DNA of 64,000 nucleotides from assembly GCA_020638465.1 (NCBI GenBank), contig JACKIM010000001.1, positions 1,579,501 through 1,643,500 of the forward strand. The letters are read 5' to 3'. Each line of letters starts with the position of its first letter. Position 1 is the stretch's first letter. The notes under the pieces were generated by a model, which ran no database searches, was not told where the DNA came from, and worked only from the letters and a program-made list of their open reading frames with translations. Shown here one piece after another: positions 23,143-31,189 of this stretch. The stretch is from Geminicoccaceae bacterium (lineage in GTDB: Bacteria; Pseudomonadota; Alphaproteobacteria; Geminicoccales; Geminicoccaceae). The translations under genes were made by a program, and so were the position numbers.

Positions 23143-23278
23143 CGAGCCCGAAAAGACGCTCAGGCCTTCGAGAAGATGGAGGCTTTGACTAAGCAAATTC
23201 AATCATGACCCATAATGGGTCGATATGTAATTGATTTTTGAAACATGGTGTGTCATTTCTTGTTTATGCAAGAGGACA

Positions 23279-23309
23279 CGCCCATGAACCCGCTCGCCCT
23301 TTCCGGCCC
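23279..23309 (+). repeat. 31-bp direct repeat, first copy
   Basis: Covers the ATG (23284) and first eight codons (MNPLALSGP) of the small acidic gene and is identical to 23913-23943, which covers the start of the RecE-like nuclease gene. Flanking bases differ on both sides. Confidence 0.9.
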
Positions 23310-23490
23310 GGACGATACCGATGACACCGCACTGACGGAGAATGCTGCCTGGTCGGATGTGCATGTGGTCGGCGGCTCGATCATCACCTGGGCCGAATAT
23401 CTCGACCTGATCGCCCGCGACGAATATGTCGGGCCGGACAATGACGACTGGCTGGATGACTTTGCCGTGCCGGACGAAGAGGGATGCTAG
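23284..23490 (+). CDS. Small acidic protein
   Basis: 68 residues, very acidic (DDTDDTAL, DEYVGPDNDDWLDDFAVPDEEG). Begins MNPLALSGP, exactly as the RecE-like nuclease downstream, because of a 31-bp repeat. AGAGGA precedes the ATG by eight bases. Strong negative charge recalls DNA-mimic proteins, but no such function is shown. It overlaps the convergent coiled-coil gene by four bases. Confidence 0.6.
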   Translation: MNPLALSGPDDTDDTALTENAAWSDVHVVGGSIITWAEYLDLIARDEYVGPDNDDWLDDFAVPDEEGC

Positions 23491-23852
23491 CCCGCCGGCT
23501 CGGCCTTGCCTTCGAGCGCGGCGATGCGCGCCTCGTGATCGTCGAGTCGATGATCGACGGGAATGCGGACGCCGCTCGCTTCCATCCTGCTGATGGTCGA
23601 GATTTCCTCGATCAGTTCGAGCCGGACGGCATCGATGCGCAGCTCGATCGACTGCCGTGTCAGGTCGAGCTTGCTGTCGAGCCGGGCGATCTGTTCGCGC
23701 ATCGAAGCCATCTCGGTGCGCAACGAAGCCTGCTCGTTACGCATCGAAGCCATATCTTCGCGAAAGATGGCCTGTTCGGTGCGCATCGCAGCCTGTTCGG
23801 TGAGCACCCGCTCCAGCTGTCTGGCGATGAAGTTCAGATCGACCTTTTCCAT
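23487..23852 (-). CDS. Coiled-coil protein with internal repeats
   Basis: 121 residues from ATG 23852. The middle is a run of similar units: AAMRTEQAIFREDMASM, RNEQASLRTEMASMREQ, giving an 11/7-residue periodic coiled coil, then LDLTRQSIELRIDAVRLELI. No signal peptide. It is the only minus-strand gene in this early operon and similar in build to the coiled-coil gene at 18070-18336. Confidence 0.65.
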   Translation of the reverse strand: MEKVDLNFIARQLERVLTEQAAMRTEQAIFREDMASMRNEQASLRTEMASMREQIARLDSKLDLTRQSIELRIDAVRLELIEEISTISRMEASGVRIPVDHRLDDHEARIAALEGKAEPAG

Positions 23853-23912
23853 GAGCCGCATTCTACCAGAAACGCCACACGGTGTGAAAGCGAACGAAGC
23901 TGCACGGAGGTG

Positions 23913-23943
23913 CGCCCATGAACCCGCTCGCCCTTTCCGGCCC
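23913..23943 (+). repeat. 31-bp direct repeat, second copy
   Basis: Identical to 23279-23309; spans the ATG at 23918 and the first codons of the RecE-like gene. The 634-base spacing contains the small acidic gene and the minus-strand coiled-coil gene. Confidence 0.9.
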
Positions 23944-24823
23944 ATTGACCGAGCCGGGCGCCTACCGGATGCCCGCCGCCGAATACCATGCCGATCCGGC
24001 GCCGCGTCCCTCGCTGTCCTCGTCGCTGGCCTCGATCCTGCTGGAGCGCTCGCCGGCCCATGCCGCCGCGAGGCATCCGCGCCTGACCGATCCGGTGGCG
24101 TTCGAAACGACGAGGAACATGGATTTCGGCTCGGCGATGCACGAGCTGCTGCTGGGCGGCGAGGTGCGGGTGGTGACGGTCAATGCGCCGGACTGGCGCA
24201 CCAGGGCGGCACGGGCGAGCCGGGAGGAGATCAGGAAAGCCTGCGGCATCCCGGTGCTGGCGGGCGACTGGCCGCGCATGGCGCGGATGCTGGCCGCCGC
24301 CCGCGAGCAGCTGGCCCGTGCGGGCATGGCCTGGGCGTTCTCGCCGGCGCGCGGCTTTTCGGAAGTCTCGGCCTTCTGGCAGGAGGAGGCGGCGGGCGCG
24401 CCGATCTGGGGCCGCGCCCGGTTCGACTGGATCGACCCGGAGGCCGGGCTGATCCTCGACTACAAGACGACCTCGATGCCGCTGTCGATGTGGAAGCGGC
24501 GGGCGCTGATGGAGCTGCCCGGCCGGGTGCAGCCGGCATGGTACCGGCGTGCGGCCGGGCGGCTGGGGGTGAAGCGGCCGCGCTTTGCCTTCGTCGTGCA
24601 GGAGACCGTCGAGCCGTTCGGGCTGATGGTCTTCGAGCCCGGCCCGCGCCTGCTCGAACGCGGCCGCGCGGACATCGATCACGCGGCGGCGAGCTGGTCG
24701 CGATGTCTCGGCCGGGGCGAATGGCCCGGCTACCCGGCGAAGGTCGAGACGATGGAGCCGCCGGCACCGCGCAAGCGGAGCAATCCGTTGCGCAAGGGGC
24801 GGCGCTGGGCCAAAAGCCGATGA
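23918..24823 (+). CDS. RecE-like PD-(D/E)XK exonuclease
   Basis: 301 residues. After a variable start, PSLSSSLASILLERSPAHA and NMDFGSAMHELLLGG are the helix and G-x-x-x-H region of exodeoxyribonuclease VIII-type enzymes. WGRARFDWIDPEAGLILDYK has the metal-binding Asp, and DYKTT (about 181) the D-x-K. These nucleases resect double-strand ends for phage recombination together with a RecT/Bet annealing protein, which is not visible here. First of six ATGA-coupled genes that end with the integrase. Confidence 0.82.
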   Translation: MNPLALSGPLTEPGAYRMPAAEYHADPAPRPSLSSSLASILLERSPAHAAARHPRLTDPVAFETTRNMDFGSAMHELLLGGEVRVVTVNAPDWRTRAARASREEIRKACGIPVLAGDWPRMARMLAAAREQLARAGMAWAFSPARGFSEVSAFWQEEAAGAPIWGRARFDWIDPEAGLILDYKTTSMPLSMWKRRALMELPGRVQPAWYRRAAGRLGVKRPRFAFVVQETVEPFGLMVFEPGPRLLERGRADIDHAAASWSRCLGRGEWPGYPAKVETMEPPAPRKRSNPLRKGRRWAKSR

Positions 24824-25056
24824 ATGATGTACCGAACTGCCTGAGCGGCGGCTTGCCGACCGTGACGCCGCAAAAACTGTTCGAGCTGATCGACGACTGC
24901 AAGCGGCGGGCGGCCATCCGCGGCCGCCTCCTCGGCCAGCCGAACGAGTGGGAATATCTGCAGGCCGCACTGGAGGAACTGCACCTGGCCCGCATTCAGG
25001 TCGGGCGGCTGGAACGGCACCTGCGGGCTTCCGCCCGCGATGCGAAGGCCGCATGA
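24820..25056 (+). CDS. Hypothetical phage protein
   Basis: 78 residues, overlapping the nuclease gene by ATGA. Helical throughout (TPQKLFELIDDCKRRAAIRG, NEWEYLQAALEELHLARIQV, LERHLRASARD). No family recognised. Its position directly after a RecE-like nuclease is conserved among related prophages as far as I recall, but its role is unknown. Confidence 0.6.
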   Translation: MNDVPNCLSGGLPTVTPQKLFELIDDCKRRAAIRGRLLGQPNEWEYLQAALEELHLARIQVGRLERHLRASARDAKAA

Positions 25057-25286
25057 GCGCCAGCCCGTTCGGCGGACTGCCGTATTTCCGCAAGCTGTCG
25101 ACCGGCTTCGGCCATCACCTCGTCGTGCGGATGCACGCCAGCGGAACGCTGCTCGTCGAGCATGGCGAGGAGATCGTCGGCTCGTTCACCGCCGTCGGCT
25201 GGTGCCAGCTCGACCGCCGCGAAGCCGCCGAACTCGCCCGCTGCCTGCTCGACTATCTCGCACTGCCGGAGGGGGATGAGGGATGA
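25053..25286 (+). CDS. Hypothetical phage protein
   Basis: 77 residues, ATGA overlap with the gene upstream and again downstream. GLPYFRKLSTGFGHHLVVRM, then a strand pair ASGTLLVEHGEEIVGSF and a helix (REAAELARCLLDYLALPEG). Looks like a small alpha/beta protein; no known domain. Confidence 0.58.
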   Translation: MSASPFGGLPYFRKLSTGFGHHLVVRMHASGTLLVEHGEEIVGSFTAVGWCQLDRREAAELARCLLDYLALPEGDEG

Positions 25287-25621
25287 AGGAGGAGGACTGG
25301 CCCGACCTTGTCGAAGGCATGAACGACGAGTTTATCGCCGGGGAGGCCACGATGCTCGCCCGCGAGATCATGTTTTTTACGGAGGAGCGCATCCTTGAAA
25401 GCGCCCCGTCGGACCATGTCGCGCGCCTGATCGTGCTCACCGCGCTTTCCCGCTGCCTTGCCGGACTGTACGCCCGGCTCGCCTTCGATCATGGCGAGCA
25501 TCCGTTTACCGCCAAGCTGGCGATGATGGGAAACGGCGTCACCATCGGCAATCTGGCCGAGAAGCTTTGCGACGATGCCTACAGGCTCAAGGCCGAGCGC
25601 GATGCGGGAACCCTCCAATGA
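25283..25621 (+). CDS. Hypothetical phage protein
   Basis: 112 residues in the ATGA-coupled series. Helical segments (EGMNDEFIAGEATMLAREI, LIVLTALSRCLAGLYARLAF) and a conserved-looking end (TIGNLAEKLCDDAYRLKAE). No signal peptide or known domain. Same strand and coupling as the neighbours. Confidence 0.58.
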   Translation: MKEEDWPDLVEGMNDEFIAGEATMLAREIMFFTEERILESAPSDHVARLIVLTALSRCLAGLYARLAFDHGEHPFTAKLAMMGNGVTIGNLAEKLCDDAYRLKAERDAGTLQ

Positions 25622-25917
25622 GCCGCCGCCCCTATGCTCCCCATGAGCTGCCCGCCCTGCCGAACGCACCGAACTGGTCCTACGAGGTCGACGAGGGAAC
25701 CCGCTTCGGCCTCAAGACCCTGCTGATCTACGAGAAGGTGTGGGGCAGGCGGGTCGGCCGGATGCAGTTCTTCTTCCGCGACGACCGCAAGCTCGATGCG
25801 AAGATCGCCGAGCTGATCGTCGCCGACCATCCCTCCGACCTCTGGCAGATCTACTTCGAGCCCGGCCGTCGTCGCAGGCCCGGCCTGCGCCTCGTCTGGT
25901 CGGCGGACGATCCATGA
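25618..25917 (+). CDS. Hypothetical phage protein
   Basis: 99 residues, ATGA-coupled on both sides. Contains WSYEVDEGTRFGLKTLLIYE and RRVGRMQFFFRDDRKLDAKI, a mixed alpha/beta pattern, then a basic C-terminus (EPGRRRRPGLRLVW). No family recognised; possible nucleic-acid binding from charge only. Confidence 0.55.
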   Translation: MSRRPYAPHELPALPNAPNWSYEVDEGTRFGLKTLLIYEKVWGRRVGRMQFFFRDDRKLDAKIAELIVADHPSDLWQIYFEPGRRRRPGLRLVWSADDP

Positions 25918-26189
25918 GTGACGGCCGCGCGCTCCACGAGATCGAGGTCGCCTATCGCTTCGACTTCAAGCGCTGGAAGGACTTCGAGAAGGCGCTCAGG
26001 GACAAGTGGATACCGGGGCCGGACCTGATCCTGCCCGACGGCCGGCGGTGGTTGGATACGTCGGTCAATCGACTGTTGCTCCCGAACGGCGACGAGATTG
26101 AATCGGTGCTCGGGGAAAACAAGGTCGTCCAAAGGCTGAGGAATGGTGAAAACGCCCCACCTCCGGGCACGAGGAAGGCGCGGCGCTAG
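25914..26189 (+). CDS. Hypothetical phage protein upstream of the integrase
   Basis: 91 residues, ATGA-coupled. VAYRFDFKRWKDFEKALRDK, WIPGPDLILPDGRRWLDTSV suggests a small DNA-binding fold such as an excisionase (short helix, then a basic strand), and its place directly before the integrase fits. The stop lies 47 bases inside the integrase frame. The excisionase role is inference. Confidence 0.5.
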   Translation: MSDGRALHEIEVAYRFDFKRWKDFEKALRDKWIPGPDLILPDGRRWLDTSVNRLLLPNGDEIESVLGENKVVQRLRNGENAPPPGTRKARR

Positions 26190-27192
26190 CGTCCGGTTCT
26201 ACTGGGAGCCGAGCCCCAGTCTTGCCCGGCTGGGCTTCAAATGCACCCGCCTGTCCGACGATCGCGCCCGCGCCGTCGTCGAGGCGCAGGAGATCAACGC
26301 CGAAGTCGACGAGTATCGGCACAAGCTGGCACGCGGCATGTTCGACGGTGCAAGAGCCGGAACCATCCGCGCGCTGATCGCCTTCTACAAGAGCCATGAC
26401 GATTTCCAGCTTCTGGCCGACGCGACGAAACGGGACTATGCGCGCAATCTCGACCTTATCGCCAAGAAGCTCGGCGACGTGATGGCTGCGCAGATCACGC
26501 CGGTGATCGTGCAGGAACTCAAGCGGGCCTGGTCGGCGACACCCTCGCAGGCCAATCACATCTGCCGTGTATTCCGCCTGCTGCTGAGCTTCGCCAAGCG
26601 GCAGGGCATGATCCGCCAGAACCCGGCACTGGGCTTCCGCCAGTACCGGGAATCGCCGCGCCATTCGGTGTGGACGCATGACGAGGAACGGCGGTTTCTG
26701 GCGGTTTGCGGGCCGGAACTGGCGCTGGTCTACATGCTGGCGATCAGCACCGCCCAGCGGCAGGGCGATATCCTCGCCTTGCCCTGGTCGGCCTGCCACG
26801 ACGGGCTGATCACCCTCAAACAGGCGAAGACCGGCCAGAAGATGGAAATTCCGATCACCGCCCGGCTCGGCAAGGTGCTGGAAGAAGCGCCACGCGTGTC
26901 GCCGGTGATCTGTACGCGCAACGGCCGCCCGTGGAAGGTCGACCACTTCCGCCATATGTTCAAGGCAGCGATGGTCAGGGCGCGGATCGAGGGCCGCACC
27001 TTCCACGATCTGCGGCGCACGGCGGTGGTCCGCATGGCCGAGGCCGGATGCACCATCCCGGAAATCGCCAGCCTGAGCGGGCACCAGCTCGAAACCACGA
27101 GCCGGATCATCGAGACCTATCTGCCGCGCAACCGACGTCTCGCCCAGGCGGCCGTCGCCAAGCTCGAGCAATGGCGGCCGGAGCCGGAATAG
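26143..27192 (+). CDS. Tyrosine recombinase (integrase) next to tRNA-Lys
   Basis: 349 residues. Core-binding domain about 70-160; catalytic set complete: Arg in STAQRQGD (about 206), H-x-x-R in FHDLRRTA (288-291), His in LSGHQLET (about 313) and Tyr in IIETYLPR (about 326). Its stop is 195 bases from the 3' end of tRNA-Lys, the likely attachment target. Translationally linked to the early gene series upstream. Unlike the integrase at tRNA-Thr, all active-site residues are present. Confidence 0.93.
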   Translation: MVKTPHLRARGRRGASVRFYWEPSPSLARLGFKCTRLSDDRARAVVEAQEINAEVDEYRHKLARGMFDGARAGTIRALIAFYKSHDDFQLLADATKRDYARNLDLIAKKLGDVMAAQITPVIVQELKRAWSATPSQANHICRVFRLLLSFAKRQGMIRQNPALGFRQYRESPRHSVWTHDEERRFLAVCGPELALVYMLAISTAQRQGDILALPWSACHDGLITLKQAKTGQKMEIPITARLGKVLEEAPRVSPVICTRNGRPWKVDHFRHMFKAAMVRARIEGRTFHDLRRTAVVRMAEAGCTIPEIASLSGHQLETTSRIIETYLPRNRRLAQAAVAKLEQWRPEPE

Positions 27193-27387
27193 GCTCAAAC
27201 CCGAAATTTATTTGACTGGCTTTTGACATTCACGAGCGGTTGCCCGCGAGAGAGCATTTCCGTGCCGTCTTGCCGGAGAACCGGAAGGCCGGATTTTGAG
27301 CAGTCCGCGGCGAAAAGTTGGATACGTTGAAGGTTGAGTTGGATACGCAGACTTTCAACCAAGAAATAGTCAAGTATTTTAATGACT

Positions 27388-27463
<76 letters not shown>

Positions 27464-27592
27464 CCGTAGGGTGTGTGGGAGCGCTATAGCGTCCGGGAGC
27501 GGGGTGCGCAAGAGGGGTTTGATGGATCATCGGGGAGATCTTGTCCTTCGGTGGTATCCTGATGCCTCATGGTTGTTCCGCCGGGCCGATGC

Positions 27593-28399
27593 CTACAACC
27601 GCTGTGGATCGCCAGCGAAGCCATCGGCGCAGAAGGATCCGCCCTGAAAGGTGTCGCCGATGGCATTGCGGGGCATCTTGGCCTGTTCGGCCAGCGCATG
27701 CTGCACATGATCTTCCGAACGGTGGGCAGGTGTATAGCCGAGCCCGTAGGCGATGTGGTTATCCCACCATGCCCGGTCGTTATCGGAGGCCCCGTAGACG
27801 ATTTCGCAATGCAGGTCGGGGTGTTCGAGGCCGATGCGGCAGAGCTGGACCAGATCTTCAGGATGGATCCATATCGCCAGCCGACGTTCGTCGAGTGGCA
27901 GCATGCCGACATTGCCGATGCGGATCGACAGCACCCGCAGACCGTATTTGTCGGCATAGAGCGAACCCAGCGCCTCACCATAGGCTTTGCTGACACCATA
28001 AAGCCCGTCAGGGCGTACGCGCTGGTCGGTGCTGATGCGTTTCGTACGCCGGTAGAAGCCGACGGCGTGGTTGGAGGAGGCGAAGACCACGCGCTTCACT
28101 CCCTTGCGACGCGCCGCCTCGAACAGGTTGAAACAACCGACAATGTTCGCCTCGTGAATGGTCTCCCACTCGGCCTCGACCGAATAGCCGCCGAGGTGGA
28201 TGATGCCGTCGACGCCTTCGCAGATACGCTCGCATGCCGCCATGTCGGACAGCCGTGCCTCGATGAAGGTCTCATTGGCCGCGAGGTCATCGACCGGCGC
28301 TATGTCGCTCAGCACCATTTCCGGATAGATGTCGCGCAGCATCGGCCGAATCATCGTGGCGACGCCTCCTGCGGCACCTGTCAACAATACCCTTTTCAT
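27593..28399 (-). CDS. udh: Uronate dehydrogenase-like NAD-dependent epimerase/dehydratase family protein
   Basis: 268 residues, the usual size for uronate dehydrogenase, an extended-type SDR that oxidises galacturonate or glucuronate to the aldarolactone with NAD. N-terminal TGAAGGVA is the G-x-x-G-x-x-G nucleotide loop; FASSNHAVGFY carries the Ser and YGVSKAYGE the Tyr-x3-Lys pair. The HPEDLVQLCRIGLEHPDLHC region is typical of Udh. Possible cotranscription with the EamA gene upstream (28-base gap), which may import or export the sugar acid. Confidence 0.83.
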   Translation of the reverse strand: MKRVLLTGAAGGVATMIRPMLRDIYPEMVLSDIAPVDDLAANETFIEARLSDMAACERICEGVDGIIHLGGYSVEAEWETIHEANIVGCFNLFEAARRKGVKRVVFASSNHAVGFYRRTKRISTDQRVRPDGLYGVSKAYGEALGSLYADKYGLRVLSIRIGNVGMLPLDERRLAIWIHPEDLVQLCRIGLEHPDLHCEIVYGASDNDRAWWDNHIAYGLGYTPAHRSEDHVQHALAEQAKMPRNAIGDTFQGGSFCADGFAGDPQRL

Positions 28400-28427
28400 T
28401 TCATTCCCCCTCGAACACAGAGCCGTG

Positions 28428-29309
28428 TCATGGCCGATCCTGTCGATGCCGGCGTGACAGGGTCACAAACAGTCCACTGCCGATGACGATTGCCGCACCA
28501 ATGATCGTCCAGATATCTGGCAGATCGCCAAAGATGACGAAACCCAAAATCGTTGCGCTGATCAAGGCGAGATAGGTGAGTGGCGCCAATGTCGAGGCCT
28601 CGGCGTGAACATGAGCGACAGTCATCATGACGTGGCCGATACTTGACAGCAGGCCGACGGTTACCATGAGCAGAAAGTTCCAGGCCGTCACCGGTTGCCA
28701 GACGAAAGGGGCCGCCATCGACAGGGTGATGGCACCCACCAGCGCGGTCACGGCCTGCGTCGCCACCGGCGAGGAACCTCGCACCAGCCATCGGGTGAGG
28801 ACCAGATAGGCGGCAAACAGCAACCCGGAGCACAACGGCAGCAGGCCGGCAAGCTGGAAACTGCCGGCGCCGGGACGGACGATGACGAGCGCGCCGGCAA
28901 AACCGATCGTGACGGCAATCCAGTGCGCTGGGGTGATGCGTTCGCCCAGAATGGGCGCCGATGCAGCCGTCACGGCCAGAGGTGCAATGAATACCGTCGC
29001 CAGAGCATCGGCCAGCGGCACATAGCGTATACCGAGGATGAAGGTCAGATTGCCGGCGATGATCAGCAGCCCGCGCAATACCTGCAGGCCGGGATTGCGT
29101 ACGGTCAGCCCGGGCCGCCCGCGGCATGCGAAGGCGTAGGGGACGATGAACACCGAGTTGAAGAAGAACCGTGCCCAAGCCACCTGAATGGCAGGCAGGG
29201 TGGCGACGAGATATTTGGCCACCGCATCGTTCATCGGCATGACCACCTGAACGGCCAGCATCAGGGCTATCCCAAGCGATGCGCCCTTCAACAAGGCACC
29301 GCTCCACAA
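28428..29309 (-). CDS. EamA-family transporter (DMT superfamily)
   Basis: 293 residues, ten predicted membrane helices as two five-helix repeats; typical EamA stretches are AWARFFFNSVFIVPYAF, GIRYVPLADALATVFIAPL and LTYLALISATILGFVIFGD. Exports or imports small metabolites; the substrate is unknown. No ATG starts the frame; TTG at 29309 is the most likely start since an upstream stop closes the frame. IS630 copy 1 inserted 55 bases upstream, so the native promoter may be displaced. Confidence 0.82.
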   Translation of the reverse strand: MWSGALLKGASLGIALMLAVQVVMPMNDAVAKYLVATLPAIQVAWARFFFNSVFIVPYAFACRGRPGLTVRNPGLQVLRGLLIIAGNLTFILGIRYVPLADALATVFIAPLAVTAASAPILGERITPAHWIAVTIGFAGALVIVRPGAGSFQLAGLLPLCSGLLFAAYLVLTRWLVRGSSPVATQAVTALVGAITLSMAAPFVWQPVTAWNFLLMVTVGLLSSIGHVMMTVAHVHAEASTLAPLTYLALISATILGFVIFGDLPDIWTIIGAAIVIGSGLFVTLSRRHRQDRP

Positions 29310-29362
29310 CCGACAGACCCCGCTTCCATGAGACTTCCCCCCAAGCTACCGGACATCGAAAG

Positions 29363-30451
29363 CTAGTGGATTGAATCCAACATTTGGAACCCTCGATTTC
29401 TTGCAGCGATGATTTCGTCCGGGTTTGCCCTCCAGATGAATGGCTTTGCTTCGGTTTGATTGTGCTCGCTGATGAAACGGGTGATGGCGTCCTCAAGTTC
29501 GGTGACGGAACGGAAGACACCGTGCTTGAGCCGGCGTCGCGTCAGCTTGGCAAAGAAACCCTCGACCGCGTTGAGCCAGGAGGCAGATGTCGGTGTGAAA
29601 TGAAAGGTCCAGCTCCAGCGTTTGTGGCGCGCAAGCCACGACATGACTTCGGGGGTCTTATGCGATGAGACGTTGTCCAGAACCACATGAATTTCCTGCC
29701 CTTTGGGAACGCTCTTTTCGATCCCGGCAAGAAAGGCGATGAAGTCCTGATGCCGGTGGCGCTGCATGGTCTGGCCCGTGACCTCGCCGGTCAGCACGTT
29801 CAGGGCGGCAAACAGCGTGGTTGTGCCGTTGCGTTTATAGTCATGGGTCATGGTCTGCGCGCGACCCTTCTTCAGCGGCAGCCCGGGCTGGGTGCGGTCA
29901 AGCGCCTGAATTTGCGTCTTTTCATCGACCGCCAGCACAACCGCATGAGTGGGCGGGGCAACATAGAGGCCGACGACATCGTTCAGCTTCTTCGCGAATT
30001 CAGGGTCGCGCGACAGTTTGAACTGCCGCCAGCGATGCGGGCTGAGGCCATGTTCCTTCCAGATCATCCGCACCGTCGAGGCCGCCAGCCCCACCTTTGC
30101 CGCCATCGCGCGCAACGTCCAGTGCGTGGCCGCGTGAGGTGGCGGTTCCTGCGTCAGCTGGATCACCTCCGCCACCTTGCCGGCATCGGTTTTGGGCGTC
30201 CCCGGCGGGCGGGTCTTCTCACGCAGCAGACCATCAACGCCCTCGGCCTGAAACCGCGCCTGCCAGCGCCAGACGGTTTTCTTCGATGTGCCGCTGGCCG
30301 CGCAGATCGCCGTCGTTCCCAGCCCGTCGGCACTCAGAAGAACGATCCGGCACCGCCAGACATGACGCTGCGGTGTCGAAGGATGAGACACGATCCCCTC
30401 AAGCCGTTTGCGGGCTTCGGGAGTAAGCTGAAGGAGGGGGTGTTTGCGCAT
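29363..30451 (-). CDS. IS630-family transposase (copy 1)
   Basis: 362 residues, single frame. N-terminal helix-turn-helix (GTSKKTVWRWQARFQAEG and VGLAASTVRMIWKEHGL), then DDE: Asp in LAVDEKTQIQALDRTQPG, Asp in HVVLDNVSSHK and Glu in WLNAVEGFFAKL. The Tc1/mariner-like domain mobilises the element to TA. The TAG stop (29363-29365) contains the duplicated TA, so target DNA completes the stop codon. Identical in protein to copy 2. Confidence 0.95.
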   Translation of the reverse strand: MRKHPLLQLTPEARKRLEGIVSHPSTPQRHVWRCRIVLLSADGLGTTAICAASGTSKKTVWRWQARFQAEGVDGLLREKTRPPGTPKTDAGKVAEVIQLTQEPPPHAATHWTLRAMAAKVGLAASTVRMIWKEHGLSPHRWRQFKLSRDPEFAKKLNDVVGLYVAPPTHAVVLAVDEKTQIQALDRTQPGLPLKKGRAQTMTHDYKRNGTTTLFAALNVLTGEVTGQTMQRHRHQDFIAFLAGIEKSVPKGQEIHVVLDNVSSHKTPEVMSWLARHKRWSWTFHFTPTSASWLNAVEGFFAKLTRRRLKHGVFRSVTELEDAITRFISEHNQTEAKPFIWRANPDEIIAARNRGFQMLDSIH

Positions 30452-30496
30452 GACTACACATAGCCCAAAAGGAGGTAAATGTCTCGCTCAATCCAC
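29366..30496 (-). mobile_element. IS630-family element, copy 1
   Basis: 1131 bp between TA dinucleotides (29364-29365 and 30497-30498). The ends share the inverted sequence GTGGATTGA. Target is CTAG, the site preferred by IS630. Right of it begins the relaxase fragment; left of it is the EamA upstream region. Confidence 0.93.
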
Positions 30497-31189
30497 TAGC
30501 CTGCCCAACTGGAATACATGGTTGATGCAGCAGGCCGAGGCCGGGAGTGCGGACGCACTCGCCGTTCTCCGCGCCCACGTCGAGCGTGAAGAACGGATGC
30601 GCGGCGACTTGTTGACAGCCGAACGAGCCGAGAAGGCCAAGATCCATATCATGGAAAGCTTGAAGCCGCAGGCGCGCAAAGACGGCACGATGGCTTACCG
30701 GACCGCAGACGGCGGTCTTGTGCTGGACCGGGCGAACCACGTCAAAGCCGAGAGGGCGACCGCCGGAGCGGCGCTTGTCGCCCTGTCTTTGGCGGTCGAG
30801 CGGTTCGAGGGACAGGCGCTCGATGCGCAGGGCACCGAGCAGTTCCGTCACGACGTGGCCAAGCTGGCCGGGATGCACCACGTCGACGTGACGTTTACAG
30901 ACCCGGCGATGGAAGCCTTACGCGAGGGCTTCGCGCTGTCGAAGAAGGCCGCAGCGGCCACGGGCCCTGCGGCGGTTGGAAATCCGACGATTGTTCGCTG
31001 GATCGACGCCCGCAACTCACACCAGGGAAGTGCCCCAACCACGCCTCGTAACCGACTCTGGACCCCGGACGACGTGGGACGTGCGACCTATCAAGGGCGG
31101 CGGCGCATGGAGGACGGCAGCGAGGTGCTATTGCTAAAACGCGGGGATGAAATTCTGGTGAAGCCCTCAGGTCCACGTATCGTTGCGAA

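Larger units (their letters stand above)
3530..27387. mobile_element. Mosaic prophage/island region between tRNA-Thr and tRNA-Lys
   Basis: This stretch is bounded by two tRNA genes, each with its own tyrosine integrase next to its 3' end. It contains phage-type genes (terminase pieces, VapE, XRE switch, RecE-like nuclease, ATGA-coupled small genes), toxin-antitoxin pairs, a partial defence locus and insertion sequences. Gene orientation and decay suggest at least two elements that entered at opposite ends and were then joined by deletions. I found no second copy of either tRNA 3' end inside the region, so inner att sites could not be placed. No head, tail or lysis module is visible, so this is not a complete prophage. 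Confidence 0.7.
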
